Source: Phallusia fumigata
Lineage: Eukaryota; Chordata; Ascidiacea; Phlebobranchia; Ascidiidae
Assembly: GCA_008931825.1 (NCBI GenBank)
Contig: QXVZ01003926.1
Span: 62,001-126,000, forward strand
Length of the DNA stretch: 64,000 bases
Direction of reading: 5' to 3'
The notes beneath the pieces were generated by a model. That model had not been told where the DNA came from. It ran no database searches and saw only the letters and a list, made by a program, of their open reading frames with translations. This document shows, piece after piece, positions 26,301-38,800 of the stretch. The stretch's first letter is position 1. Each line of letters opens with the position of its first letter. The position numbers and the translations under genes were made by a program.

Positions 26301-27455
26301 TTCTTAACAATACTGATGCTAGTACAAAGTTTGTGTTAACATAAGGACAGGGAAGAGCTATGGTAGGTCCTCTGGATTTATACTTGGAAAGTCTATACCT
26401 GTTTAAGCTTCTTTCTTCTTTTAATGTTGCTACTCTCAAGGCATCAAGTCTATTTTTTCGATTTTCTTTTAATGTGGTTGAATTTCTAAAATCCATTGAC
26501 AGTGACTTCCGCAAAGCTAAAAATTTCAAAAAGGTTTAGTTTCAAATCATTAAATAAAAATACTAATGCCAAAAAACCTTGTTCAGCTTCTATCATATCT
26601 TTCTCATTTTCACGCAACTCTTCCATGTACATTTCCAAAACATGTAGTTTGAGCATTTTCTCCTTTTCTGACAAGTGTTTGGTTTGATTAACCTTCGGAA
26701 AGTAAAGGATAATTTATGCACAAACAACATCAGAAAGCAAACATTACAGTGTCTTACCCTAGCCTGTGCTTGTTTGACTTTATCTTCCATTCTGACTTTC
26801 ATGTTTGATAAACCACGAAGAGGTACATTACCCAAATCTAATTTCAATGTAAATTTTTATTTTATTATATATGACATACTAGCAACTGTTGCAAAAGCTA
26901 TAGACAAGTTTTTCATAACATACTTTGCTTTGATTTGCTTGAATCCTGTTGCAACTCTCTGATAATTTCTTGAACATTTTGTTTTTCAATTTTATTTTTC
27001 TAAACAAAACATACAGATTGTTTGTTGAATAACTAAATTTAATATCAACCATGCACTGTCACTAACTATAAAAACGTTTGGGGATGTGCACCACAAACAA
27101 GGTCTTTGGAAACAGTTTAGACCATTTCTAAAACATACTGGGAAAATAATTTTACGTGTTATCTGTATTGAGCAGCACATTAGTTTACCTGTAGCACACA
27201 GTTGATAATTAACCATGAACGTTATTCCATTTTGACAATTTATACAACTACAAAAAATAACTTTAGCTAATTTGCCTCTTAGGTGGTTGATTATGTTAAA
27301 CATAATATGCATGATCTGCGGTTGTCACAACTGCTGACTCATAAAAATACCTGTTTTTTTTCAAGCTGGCTTTTAGGGATTTCTTTTATTACATGACAGG
27401 TTGCAGCCTGAATCATCAATATTGTCAGACAAAAAAGTGCCCTCTTGTTTGACAT
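20386..27455 (-). CDS. TMCO3: TMCO3: coiled-coil plus KefB-type cation/proton exchanger
   Basis: Fifteen exons join without a phase error: 27351-27455, 26924-26999, 26758-26837, 26578-26692, 26399-26516, 26131-26281, 25819-25973, 25332-25512, 24834-24978, 24187-24297, 23447-23576, 22856-23015, 22436-22543, 21290-21428, and a last exon from 20663. The start [18 protein letters not shown] is a signal peptide. Residues about 36-265 are charged and coiled-coil-like ([28 protein letters not shown]). Residues about 285-643 match the TMCO3 exchanger: [65 protein letters not shown] and [17 protein letters not shown]. Vertebrate TMCO3 is 677 residues and is a probable Na+ or K+/H+ antiporter of secretory membranes. 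After Ile-Ser-Arg-Glu (residue 643) the frame continues 40 residues to the stop at 20386, but this tail lacks the expected hydrophobic YLLILSVTTLSLLLAP helix. A GT at 20507-20508 could instead be a donor to an exon I did not find. Confidence 0.93.
23692..23976 (+). mobile_element. tRNA-derived SINE inside a TMCO3 intron
   Basis: The head has pol III promoter elements: an A box around TGAGTGGTTAGCGAG and a B box GGTTCTAATCC at 23741-23751, within a tRNA-like fold (23692-23763). The body is unrelated to tRNA and it ends in a simple A-rich tail, GATAAAAATGAAACAAACAAA. It lies antisense to TMCO3, between the exons at 24187 and 23576, and leaves both splice sites untouched. Confidence 0.75.
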
Positions 27456-30311
27456 CAGGGTAATTCAGTGGTTCTGTAAAACAAGTGTTTCTATGCACAC
27501 ATGTAGTTTGTCACCCAAAAAACATGTATATAATTGGTCATGCATATTGCCGACATTGATTACATAATACACAGAAAGTGTGGGAAATGTCTTTAAAAAT
27601 AAAACAACCAATTTTATTTGAATCACAATAATGAAATGGTAAGTAATTATATCTCTACCAAGTTTTTGTACAATTGATTTAAAAATTACCAAAAGTTATA
27701 AACGACTGCAAAACTACAGAAGATAGAAATTATCATTATTAACAATAGTAGGGTTGTTAAAGGTGATACAATTCAAATAGGGTACTGAATTAAGATGTAA
27801 TAGAATGGGTGACCAACTAAATAAAAGGACAAATTGTGATCAGTTTGCAGCAACATGCCAAAAGCTTACCTTCACGCTATTGGATTATTTATTTGAATTT
27901 AAAATTCCAGTAAATTCAAGCTTTCATTTTACCGGGATTTTCCGTTGAACATACCGTGAACTAAATGGGGATAACACAGATTACTTTGCTCTATTTTGTT
28001 AACCAAGCTTTCTATGTGCTACGTTTCAAAAAGCCGTTTTTAAGCAAATATTTACAAACTTAATCTATAAAAAACAGTTATCTTTTTGAAAATGAAAAAA
28101 GTTATTATTTATTATGACATTTTCCAACGTGATACTAATAAAACCAGCAGGACCGCCGTTTACAAACTTTACATGGCGATGCTGTACCAAAAGAGATGCT
28201 GTAAAAGTAGTTCAGGTTGACGTACCCAAACAACCGGGGGATGTACCGTCAGTGTTTCTAAATAAATATTCAACAGAACAAGTTCTTGCAGCTGATACAA
28301 ATAACTGTATCGATCTTCTGTAGCTTTTATCAAATTAAATCAAACCAACCTGTACACGACAAGTTGGTGAGTTGTAGTTGTGGTTTATTCGCACAAACGA
28401 TTATTTTTGGATTGTAACGTTAGATTCTTAGATTGCAAGTCTTCGATTGTAAATGCTGCACACAAGCTTTAAGGTATTTCAGAAACACAATGTTTTCGGC
28501 TTTGACCAAGTCCAAATACATCCTGTGATAAACTGCTAAATCGACCAAATGTTGGAAAATGTATGTTTATTATTTGCAAAACGGTAAAATGCTTTTTAAA
28601 AAAAAAAAGGTTTTTGGTGCAGAAAGATATTGTTAAATCAAATAACATTAACCACCCTAAACGTTTAATAGATTTTTTTAGGAATATAGTCTTGATTCAT
28701 GCTTTAAAGTCAGTCTTGGACTAAACTATGTGTCAGAGATCTCCTTTTATACCCAAATGGACCTGTGAAACTTCGTAACCGTAATTACCATGCGCCAAAA
28801 GTGACCTTTGAACGGCATTTACCATTTAGAAATCGTAAATATTACTTACAGCGCCCAAAAACGTGTCAAATTCAGACACTCTTTCATCTCTGGTGTTTAC
28901 TCGGACCAAAAAGGAATCAGTACAATAAAATCACGATTTATTGATTCAAGTTCTTGCTATATTTCAACTGTCAATCAAATCCATTAAAGAATTCCTTTCT
29001 TGCAGGTGGAGTCGGTGATATTTGCTTGCGTCTGTGTACATTGTCACAGGAAGGTTAAGAGATTTATGTCAGATGACAGAGCCAGAAGCCGATACACCAT
29101 CCATGTCGATCACCCGTTTCATTAATTTGTTGATTTTATCTCACTTAGATTTTAATCAGAATATAAAATATAAATTGTAAACTGTAGAACAATTTTACAT
29201 TTTAAAAAGAACCGGTTTGGCTAACTCTGTAATGTTTTTGGCATTATTCGAGTCCACAGAAAATTTATCTAACCTTAGTTGTTTTGGTGAAGCTTTATGT
29301 AAGGAAAGCATGATTTGTTTATTCTTGCTTCGTTAACATCATTTGCACTTGCAAAAACAGTACAATTACACACAAAGTCAACTAGGTTTAAAAATACACT
29401 CTTTATCGATATTTTGACTGTTTATTATAGCAGGTTTTTAGAAAAAATAAGAGAGGTGAACCAACCATACTCGAAATTCCAGACACCCTGTTACTCGCAC
29501 GCGACAAACGAGTTACATCGTCATATAAAAGGCGGATTTATGGAAGTCGTTTGTCGTAAACCCCTGACTATCTCAAATTTCCTCGTTTCGTACTTACGTT
29601 TTTGGCACTTGCCCCAGTAGGTCGTGGCGATGTTCGCACTTCAAAGTGCATGTGTACCGACGGAATTATGTTGTCCGATTTAGTGGCAAATCTTCGGATA
29701 ATATCTCGTTTCACAAATAGTGCGACAATGGGTAGGTTGAATCCGGCGCCTTCCTAATCCAATGGTTTGTTTAACCGCATTCCGTTATAGCGCGATCTTC
29801 GACTAAATCGATGTTTCAACCTTGGATTTGAGTTTGAGAGATTTCGTCGTAAAATAGGTAACTTTCGGTTTTTGATTCACTGCCTCGCCGAAAATACTGG
29901 CTAGGTAATAAGCGCTACTGAGTTTATTATACACCACAGAAGAATAGGATATTTTGAAGTGGTGTTGATTTTGGTCACAAAGCGCTTAGCAAATTATGTT
30001 GATGTAAGACCACTCGCCTCTCGTTGCGCATGTCACAAAGAAAGGGTGGAAACTGAACGAGCTATGACAGGGTGGTTTGCTGTGGTTTTTCCGCGTCAAA
30101 AACCGCAAAATTCAGATCAATATCTTGAGTCGCGCGGAATTTTACTTTGTCTGCAAATATTAGTATACCAGTGTTTTGATTTTATGTGGCATTTGGCAAA
30201 GAAAAATATGTGATGTATTTGAAACGAAATTAGTGATGATCTAAGTGAGGTTTTAAAAGTAATTTTGAAACCTAACAACGTTCAAAGGCAGGTATGATGA
30301 CTCACAAGTTT

Positions 30312-30375
30312 TTCGCTACCTTGGAGGTAGTGTTCTTTGCCAATTCGCTACCTTGGAGGTAGTGTTCATTGCCAT
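30312..30375. repeat. Two-copy 32-bp tandem repeat
   Basis: Two adjacent 32-bp units, 30312-30343 and 30344-30375, each begin TTCGCTACCTTGGAGGTAG and differ at two positions. Each unit contains the near-palindrome TACCT-TGG-AGGTA. It lies in the divergent intergenic region, so it could be a duplicated protein-binding site. Confidence 0.85.
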
Positions 30376-30581
30376 TCAGAATAGATCAATCAAATATAAA
30401 GATGTTAATGACAGAGATATGTTTGCCAGCTGGCCATTGGCGACCATCTGAACACGGCAGAAAGAGCTCATAAATTTGCGGTCATTAGCATTGACTTGTG
30501 TTCCTTGACAGTGCAAACACTCCGAACAGACGGCCCTCCCGAGCTACGCGAGGTCCTAAGTTCACGGACACGATTTTAGTT

Positions 30582-30639
30582 ATGCGAATGGCGCGAGTTG
30601 CGGCTCTACCATTTACTGTCTGTCTACAAGCAGCAGTCG
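30582..30639 (+). other. Possible short leader or alternative first exon
   Basis: An ATG at 30582 opens 19 codons (MRMARVAALPFTVCLQAAV) ending at a consensus donor GTAAGT. It is hydrophobic enough to be a weak signal sequence. It could be an alternative first exon or upstream-ORF exon of the LRR-Ig gene 2.3 kb downstream. Nothing else supports it, and the downstream gene has its own start and a good signal peptide. Confidence 0.2.
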
Positions 30640-32893
30640 GTAAGTAAAGTTCACAGTGCGGAGAAAATTATGCAGCAAACTGCGTTTCCGACCAACAGCA
30701 CTAGCAGTGACGCATGAAACAAATTTGCGCAACAATATTGGAAATCAAGTTTATCTTTAAAATTCCATTCTTACAACGCCACAAAGTCCGAAGCCCCAGC
30801 TGAAACACGTACAATTTTCCACATTTGATGCTTTCAAGTGTGTGGTTCCGGTGCGTGGTTTATGCGCACACAGGGTGTTTGCGGTTCACCTGAGTCGTCG
30901 ATAAATAACAATGCCGATATTCAGCGAGTGTAGCACTTCCAAGTGGCAGGCGCCTAAATAAGCCACTTTCACGTTTGTTGACCACCGATTTGGCGTATCC
31001 TGCGCGAAGGCCACGCATGAAAACAACTGTCGCCTTTTATCTGCGCTCGCAAGAACGGCTCTGATTTCCCGGTGATATCATAATGGTGCGGGCATCTACG
31101 TCATGCAGCAAGGTCGTTTCGGTGTACACAACATTTGAGTGAAGCCTTGTAAGTCGCTCTTGACTTTGTTTGTACGCCAATTTGTGGCATGACGTAAGTG
31201 CCATATTGGTAAATTGCTTAACCGATAATGAACCGAAGGTAGAGTCTGCTCGATTCTTAAGAAAATGTTTGCGTAGCAAGAGATTAAATTACTGTTGCTG
31301 GAGAAGTCGCGTGCTGTCAGTCTCTTGTTAAGTTGTCATGCAATGCAGATACTCCTTAGAACGCATTGATAGAAGCTTTGCGGCGCGGTTTTTAATGGAC
31401 GTGGTCTTGCCATAGGTCTTGTTTAAATTTGGGAAAGCTATTAGTGGTTAAGACAGCAAGGGTTAGCTGGAGAGGGATGAACCCTACTTGCTTTTACCGC
31501 CATTTAAACAATGCGTGAAAGCAAACAGCAACTTACATTCCCAAATTGAGGCTTATTCACTGTTAAGGTTTGGGCATTGTGTCGAACATATCGAGACAAA
31601 GTGCAAATATTTGAGGACATTGACGGCATCAGCAGGAGGATTACAGATAGCAACAAAGCGCAATGGAGAAACTCATGACCGAATTGCTCGATTGCGGTGC
31701 GACGCAATAAATCATGCTGTCGGAACAGGTGAACTCCATCTTGCCTTAAAAAGCACTGGGATTAGCCAGCAGGTGTCTTAAGTTTGTAGGTGTAACCATA
31801 GGTCGCATAACCTAGATAACTTACGCTAGCATTTGCTGTAAAAAGGCATAATTTATTTGGAAAGGAATGTTACAGTCAAAAACCTGAGATCGTTTGGTAG
31901 AGGCTTTAAAACAGGTGCAAGTTGTGGAGTTACAGATTTCGGGGCATTCAACTTCTGCATGAGTAACTTCAAAAGGGGCCGCGTTGTTTGCTGTTAAGAC
32001 AAGCTAAGAGTTGTAAAGAAAGTAATCTGACGCTTCTATTTGTGCCACACACATCGCCAAAGCATGAGCAGGAGGAGAATGGACCGTGTCTTGTTAAACT
32101 GATACGCTGTAAAACTGTTTTTCCATTATCCCCCTTAATGTGGAGGGGGAGGAATTTGACAGACAAGACCAAGGCCAGTGACAGCTCTTTTTTGCTTTCT
32201 CAGACGGAACAAGATATACTGGTTGTAAGGGCAGGAAATATTAGTTTTTACGCCAGATGCGAAAGGAATGTCACATACTGCCGGTCCACCGCGGTGGTCT
32301 TGAAATTGAAAAGAGCGATTTATCATGGCGGTTTAACACTAAATGACGTTAACAGCCAGTGCATATACCACGCGACAGCTCGAGCTGCCTTTTTTCGTTC
32401 TCGTAAGGAAAATCACTCAATTCCTTGGGCATTCCACTTCATTAGGGCTTGTTAAATTCTTTCCGTGACAGGCACACGGGGGCAAGTGCCGCTATCCACT
32501 TGGCGTTTTGTCCGGGCCCCGCTGTCAGTTGAGTCGAGTGTTGTATTGATTGCTGAGCCAGTGCGTGTGGCGGTAATCTCAATGTAAATACTGAAGACTT
32601 TATAACATTACCGAGCGCAGGTCATTATTGGGACAACCTTGGGGTTTGTTTACCAAACTTAAGTTATACAGGTATTTGTTTCGATTTTGAATAGACAGTG
32701 TATCAAGTGGGAATGTTTTAACAAAAGCAGTGAATATAATGTTGTCTCCTTCCTTTCAGGTGACTTTCCTCAACGCAATAAACGTATGGTAAAGCAGATT
32801 TGTCAAGCTGTGTGGCGAATACAACTAGTAATAAACAATAGCTTGCGTTGAACATGCTGTGTAAAACCAGGTCAAAATAAGATTCGTGACAAG

Positions 32894-35800
32894 ATGAAAG
32901 CATTTCTTGTCAAAAGTTTCGCCGTGTCAAACAAATTTAGAACCGCAGTTATTTTGTTATTCTGCGTATTTTCCGCCGCTGCCGTGGAGACGAGAAACAC
33001 TGAACTTTCAGTTAATCGACACAGGCGACAAATTCGTCGTCCAATTGGAAGAGTTATTCCGCCCAGTAGTTCGCAGCGCGAAAGCAATGGACGCTGTGCA
33101 AGTCAGTGCAAGTGCTACGGAAATCGCGAGATCCACTGCACATTTCGTCTCCTGACTGAAATCCCGACGGAATTGCCGCAAAAAGTGGTGAAAATCAATC
33201 TAGCCTACAACAAGATCAAACGCATTCCCACGACGGCGCTTGCTGAAGCAGGTTCTACTCTGCGCTATCTGTTTTTGCAAAGCAACGAAATCCGATCAAT
33301 TCACGGCGGTGAGTTCGGTGCTTTGAGGGATCTCGAAGTGCTTCGACTGAGCTGGAACGAAATTTCCGGCGTTTTCAAGTTATCTTTCGACAACCTGACA
33401 TCGCTGTCACGCTTACACCTTGACCATAACAAAATATCTTTCATCCACCCGGAAGCTTTCATCGGCTTGACCAATCTTAACCTGGTGCAGTTGGAGGGAA
33501 ACAAGTTGTCGAAACTTCACGCGGACAACTTTGCAACCGTCCGTTTTAACAAATATTTTAGGTTTGTGGCAACTTGACCAATATCTTCGAAAAACACTAA
33601 TAAATCGTCATATGTACACAGTTCGGGAACTTGAAATAATAAAGTTTGTTACTATAAATTAGAAACATGAAAAATAGAAGTACATGTGCCAGTTGTGTGG
33701 CCTGTAGCGACTAACTTGTCCGACCTATATTTCCCAAAATCTGTAGTTCTGTTTCCGTTGAAATCGCCCATTTATACAATAAAGTTACATATCCAGAAAG
33801 AGGATGGCAAGGCTTATTGTTTCCAAAATACACAATAACTCTTTTCCATTTTTACTGTTTAGCTTTAGTGTTAAGCACAAACACTTGAATAATTTTGCCA
33901 CTTTGTTTTGTTGTACAGTTTCTCGCACATACAATACTTGTATTTGTCCCACAACGAGCTGGAGGTCTTGCCGCAAGCGCTTCTGCCAGGCATGACAAGT
34001 TTGCAGCAAGTTTATTTGCACGGTAACCCATGGGAATGCACGTGCCAACTGCAGTGGTTACATCAATGGATGCGGGAGAGCAACAAGTATAGGTAAGAAC
34101 CGCGATGGTCGCGCCACCAATCCCTATACAATTCAATTAAGCCTTATTTTAATCCTCAAATATTTACGCTACTGCCCTCGGTTGCACCACAATCGTGTTT
34201 ACCACTCGTGCCTATTGGGAATTGCAGTAAATTATTAGCGTCCGTTCGAGGCAAACAACAGTTCGTAACATCAAAAGGTCAATGGTGAATCATTCTAATA
34301 TTCACCCTTCCGTTAAACCTGTTTGTAATTTCTCAATACTTGTTCCTAAGGGTTGTCGGAATACTAGTATTTAACCTAGCTAATAGGAGTATATTTTGAT
34401 CTAGGTTAACTTCACGGGACTAAATTTGTATATTGCACAAACCCATAGCGTATTTAATAACGCCAAACTACATAACTGGACAAGCACAACAAAAAAATCC
34501 AACACTGTTAAATACTATAAATTACCATGAACTAAATGCAATAACACGAGTTTCCTAACACTTATAATATTTCAACAGATGCAAACGAAGCATTTTTCGA
34601 CACGACAGTGAACCTGAATGTGCAATTTGCGCTTCACCCGTTAATCTTCGAGGGGAGAAAGTTTTACAAATCTCCTTCGACAACATTACCTGTACCCCTC
34701 CCCGAAGTGCTAAACACCACGAAGGCGCGCTTGAAGAAATTTTTGGAGATGACCCCTCCCATATGGAACTTCAAAACGGTGAGGGTAGCCTAGTCAACAG
34801 CGACACTTATTATTTTTTGTAAGTTTGTAAACCACATGTGTACTGGGAAAATTCACTTGCCTTTTGATTGTGTGATGCCATAATATTATGGTGTTTACAC
34901 CAACCACAGTGTGCGCTTCACTTACACTTATTAAGGTTTTCCACTGCCATGTGCTCTTAAAATTACTGGGTTTACAGATTGATGGTTGGGAATTCTTAAA
35001 CATTGTGTCGGTGACCCAGTTTGGTGTAGAGGGAAAATGTTATTAACTTTTCATAGACGTTTCAAATTCGAGTATAATTGATGTATTTGAATACGTGCGA
35101 TTGGATTGTTTGATTTTCTTCATGAACGACTGGACTTCGCCCAAGCTAGATTTTATCAAAACAATTGGGGATCAGCAAATATTGACTGGTCCGCCCATCG
35201 TTTTAAGGACTTAACAAAGCCGTAAAAACATGAATATTCGTAATCCATCTTATAAACTGTCAAAACTAACTCACAACGGCTCTGCGTAAGTTGCATTTTG
35301 TGAACAAGAAACCTAATCCCCATAGCAAATTGCGTCTTCAATCCGCGTCTACACAGCTGTAAAGTTTACTTTTGTTTTCGGCGCAGAGGCCTTGCTGTTC
35401 AGACACGGGGCGAGGAGCAAGGAAAGCATGACAGTGCGGTTAGACAGCCCGATCAGCTCACTACTACTGATGCATTGCAACGCATCACGCGAGCCCGAGA
35501 CGGACACCAACATCGAGACCAACGGCAACCTCACCTACCTTGCCGGTTTTGAGCTGATGATGACATGTTCCATAGATTATCCTGTCGATGCAGCACGCCT
35601 TGATGACATTTTACGGCCCTATCTCAACGCGGCTCTGAATTTCACCTCTCGTTCGCGAAGGCGCGCCGGTTTTGGACAGCACATCGATTACAAAGTAAAA
35701 GTAAGGTGGTGCACTAAAAGGGAAGCAGCTTTCCTGCCTTTACGCCCTGTCATTCATTTGTCAAATAAATTACATTTGAGAAGTTTAAGTTTCCGTTTAA

Positions 35801-38800
35801 ATCATACAGAGTGCCAATAATCTTGAAATAGAAACTCCATGAATATCTGACTAATAGTGTTTGTCGACTAACCTATTTTTTAAAGTGCAATAATTACAAA
35901 ATCGATTATTCAGATACAAGGCGACCCCACAGAAGTATTAAATCCCCGTGGTTCGGGACTTCGAATCGTTTCAGCTTCGGTATTGGAAGCTTCGAAAACT
36001 ATCAAGTCATCGTCTTTCACCATCACCATTGCTTCAAACAGGTTTCGTCCCGAGGTGGTCCATCATTTCTTTCTTTCATTTCTTTCATTTTCCATGACTT
36101 TCAAATTTGTTGTATCAATCTGTGTTGCAAAAAATGTTAAAACACACTGTTTTGTTTTTAGAACAGAAAACTTGTTCTTTTGTTTCGAAATCGCGTAAAC
36201 GTTTTACCCAGCAAAATCGACAACTCCAAAGGTCATCCATGGACAATGTTGGTAGATCCCTACCCAGCTCAGCAAGAAACTCGAATAGCGATCGAAAGAC
36301 ATACGGTTGTATTAAAATGTCGAGCAATGGGATTCCCCAGACCCAAGTTATCCTGGGTAAGTTCTGTTTAACGTTTTTATCAAATTCCATAGGACCACCT
36401 ACCATGCACTTAACCATAAGTGAATTTCTCGGTGAACCACGGAACAAATAAACAACTTACCTTCGGCTTTATTGCCATACATTTTTTCCTGTTTTGTCGC
36501 CGCTAATTCAAACACTCCCATAGTCAATTTGTCAAGTTAATTGTTAGCGCAACTTAAAATGTTCTTTATGTTTTTCAGTTTTTAAAAAGCCATCAGATTT
36601 CCACTCTTCTGGGTTCCAAAAACAAAAATTAGTTGTGAATAATAACTGTGTAGGCATTAAGTTTGTATGAAACATTTTATCATAAAACATTTGAAGGCTA
36701 TATCCGCTTTGAATGGGGGCAACGTGCTGCCACTTATTGCACGGTAGTTCAAGGACACTGTCTTTTTATATCCGCTGCGTGCGGAGTAGGTTGTCACTTG
36801 TTTTGATTGACACAGGTGATGCCAAACAAAAAAGTGATCCGCTCGGGACGGAGAAGTGGTCGATTTCGTGTAACTGGCGGTGGTCGTTTGGTGCTGAGGA
36901 GAACGAAATTGGACGACGCCGGGGTTTATTATTGCATGTCGCGATCGGCCGCAAAGTCTGAAGTGGCAGAGGACATCGCCTCTGTCAGACTGTTCGTCAT
37001 CCCGGCTACAGACACTTCGATCGACCAATTCCGCCAGGACAGTGCGGTTACTGGGGAAAGCTGGAAGGCAGACTGCGCGGTGAATGTAAGTGAATTTGCT
37101 GCGGATGACAAGGAAGGGAATGGGAATTTTCTTTCCCTGGAAATAAACTTGTTTTGTAGATGTCGCGACAGGCTTTATCAAAATATTAGTCGTGAGTTAA
37201 TCGTGTTGTTTCAGCAAAACGAAGTTAGGCCAAAAACTGCCCTCGCTTGAACTTGTCAATTCAATTTTCGACATTGTCTGTAATCGAAGAAACAGTTTTC
37301 TTAACCACAAAAAAACTTTTGTACGTAAGCACGCATTTGGGCCGCTCGTTTTTGAAAGTATTTTAGCAGTCGGTTAGCAAACTCGCTGGTTTTGCGTTTG
37401 TACATTATTGTTTTAGAACCGACCTTGTGTTACCGCTTAAGTGCTCTCCTCTGGACTTGTGGATTTCTAAAAACCATTAGGAACCAAATAGGATGCTTAC
37501 TTGACGCTGCCAAAGTTGCGGGATAGAACCTGACACGTGGGGAACCTGTCTTTCTGCCGCTTCGAAGGTTTAGTGTCAAAACTGACACGCAATTTGAAAG
37601 CCACGATATGCTTCCAAACACTGACACTAACTCCTTTTTGAGAGAAAATGTCACCTAACAACAAGCAGATTGACTTGGGCTTGGGAACATGCTTGACGCT
37701 GATTTAATCTGTGGCTACTTTCAAGTTGCTTGTTGCGTAAATATCAATGTCATGTTGCAGGCGGTGCCAGATGCCACGATAGCATGGAGAACGCCGACAA
37801 ACCGTCTCTTGGGCAGCAATTCGTCGAGCCCCAATGGTGAAGTCGTTCTTGAAAACAACTCAATTCTGATCAACGAGATTGAACCAAACCACATTGGAAT
37901 GTACAGGTGGAATGTTGAAATTTTTTTTCCTTTGTTTATTTTGTTAAAGTTGTTTAGATGTTCTTTTTGTGGTATTTACTTATTGAACCCACCCCTATCA
38001 ACGGTAAACCGCGGGGGGTTACCAAAACATTTACCCCACTGCGCAGACAGCTGTTACCCCCTTTTATTATCAAAACTAAGCTTATAAAGCTGATGATACA
38101 TTTGATTCAATATTCACAATGAAGTGTTTACGGTTCGCACGAAGCTCTAGCTTTCAACCAGTGATGTAAACCAAGCTGTTGAATGTTTTTGTAAACAGTT
38201 GCATTGCCGCAAACCGTATGGGTGCCCTGACTTTGCCGATTTATCTTGATGTTATCGAAAACCAAGTGATTGAAGAAAACACAATAGGTAAGATTGTCCA
38301 GACAAGATACCCACAACCAGATTTTCATGTTATTTTGCGCTCAGACGATGACGACGATTATTTCGCATACGATGATCTGCAAATCGATTTCATGGTAACG
38401 CCGGATATGCTTGATATTGCCCCGAACACCAAATCAACTCAGTCGACCTTTACAACAACACCAACAAGCAAAAGCACGACTACTGAAGCACCGGAAACTG
38501 CCTCAATGTTACCAAAATTGACAGCAGGTAAAGAAATTGGCATGTTGACACCACATGTCATCGCATCAACCCATCAAGAAAAAATCACCGTGGCACCTTT
38601 ACTGGAATCAACCTATGTTTCAACAATGTCGGCTGCGAAGAAAGTTGTTACAACAACATCCCCGATTTCGACAACAACTTCTAAACAATTTGTAACAACT
38701 TCTTCACCAGAAGAAAACACGTTAACATCAAAATCGACTATTGAAAGTGATATCACGCCAATGTCACTACCGATTTTGCCAGTAACCTTCAAAACTATAA

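Larger units (their letters stand above)
27456..32893. other. Divergent upstream region of TMCO3 and the LRR-Ig gene
   Basis: This 5.4 kb separates the TMCO3 start (minus) from the LRR-Ig start (plus), so it should hold both promoters and any 5' noncoding exons. No open frame in it resembles a known protein, including the 155-residue frame at 31988-32455. A CCAG acceptor sits just before the LRR-Ig start at about 32870, so an upstream noncoding exon is likely. A small 32-bp tandem repeat and a possible leader exon are listed separately. Confidence 0.5.

Noticed and set aside
28114-28323. 69-residue plus-strand open frame near the TMCO3 5' end
   Set aside because: Starts and stops in AT-rich DNA with no family similarity or splice context.
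31988-32455. 155-residue plus-strand open frame upstream of the LRR-Ig gene
   Set aside because: No recognisable domain, opposite-strand frames of similar quality overlap it, and it is not in the LRR-Ig reading model.
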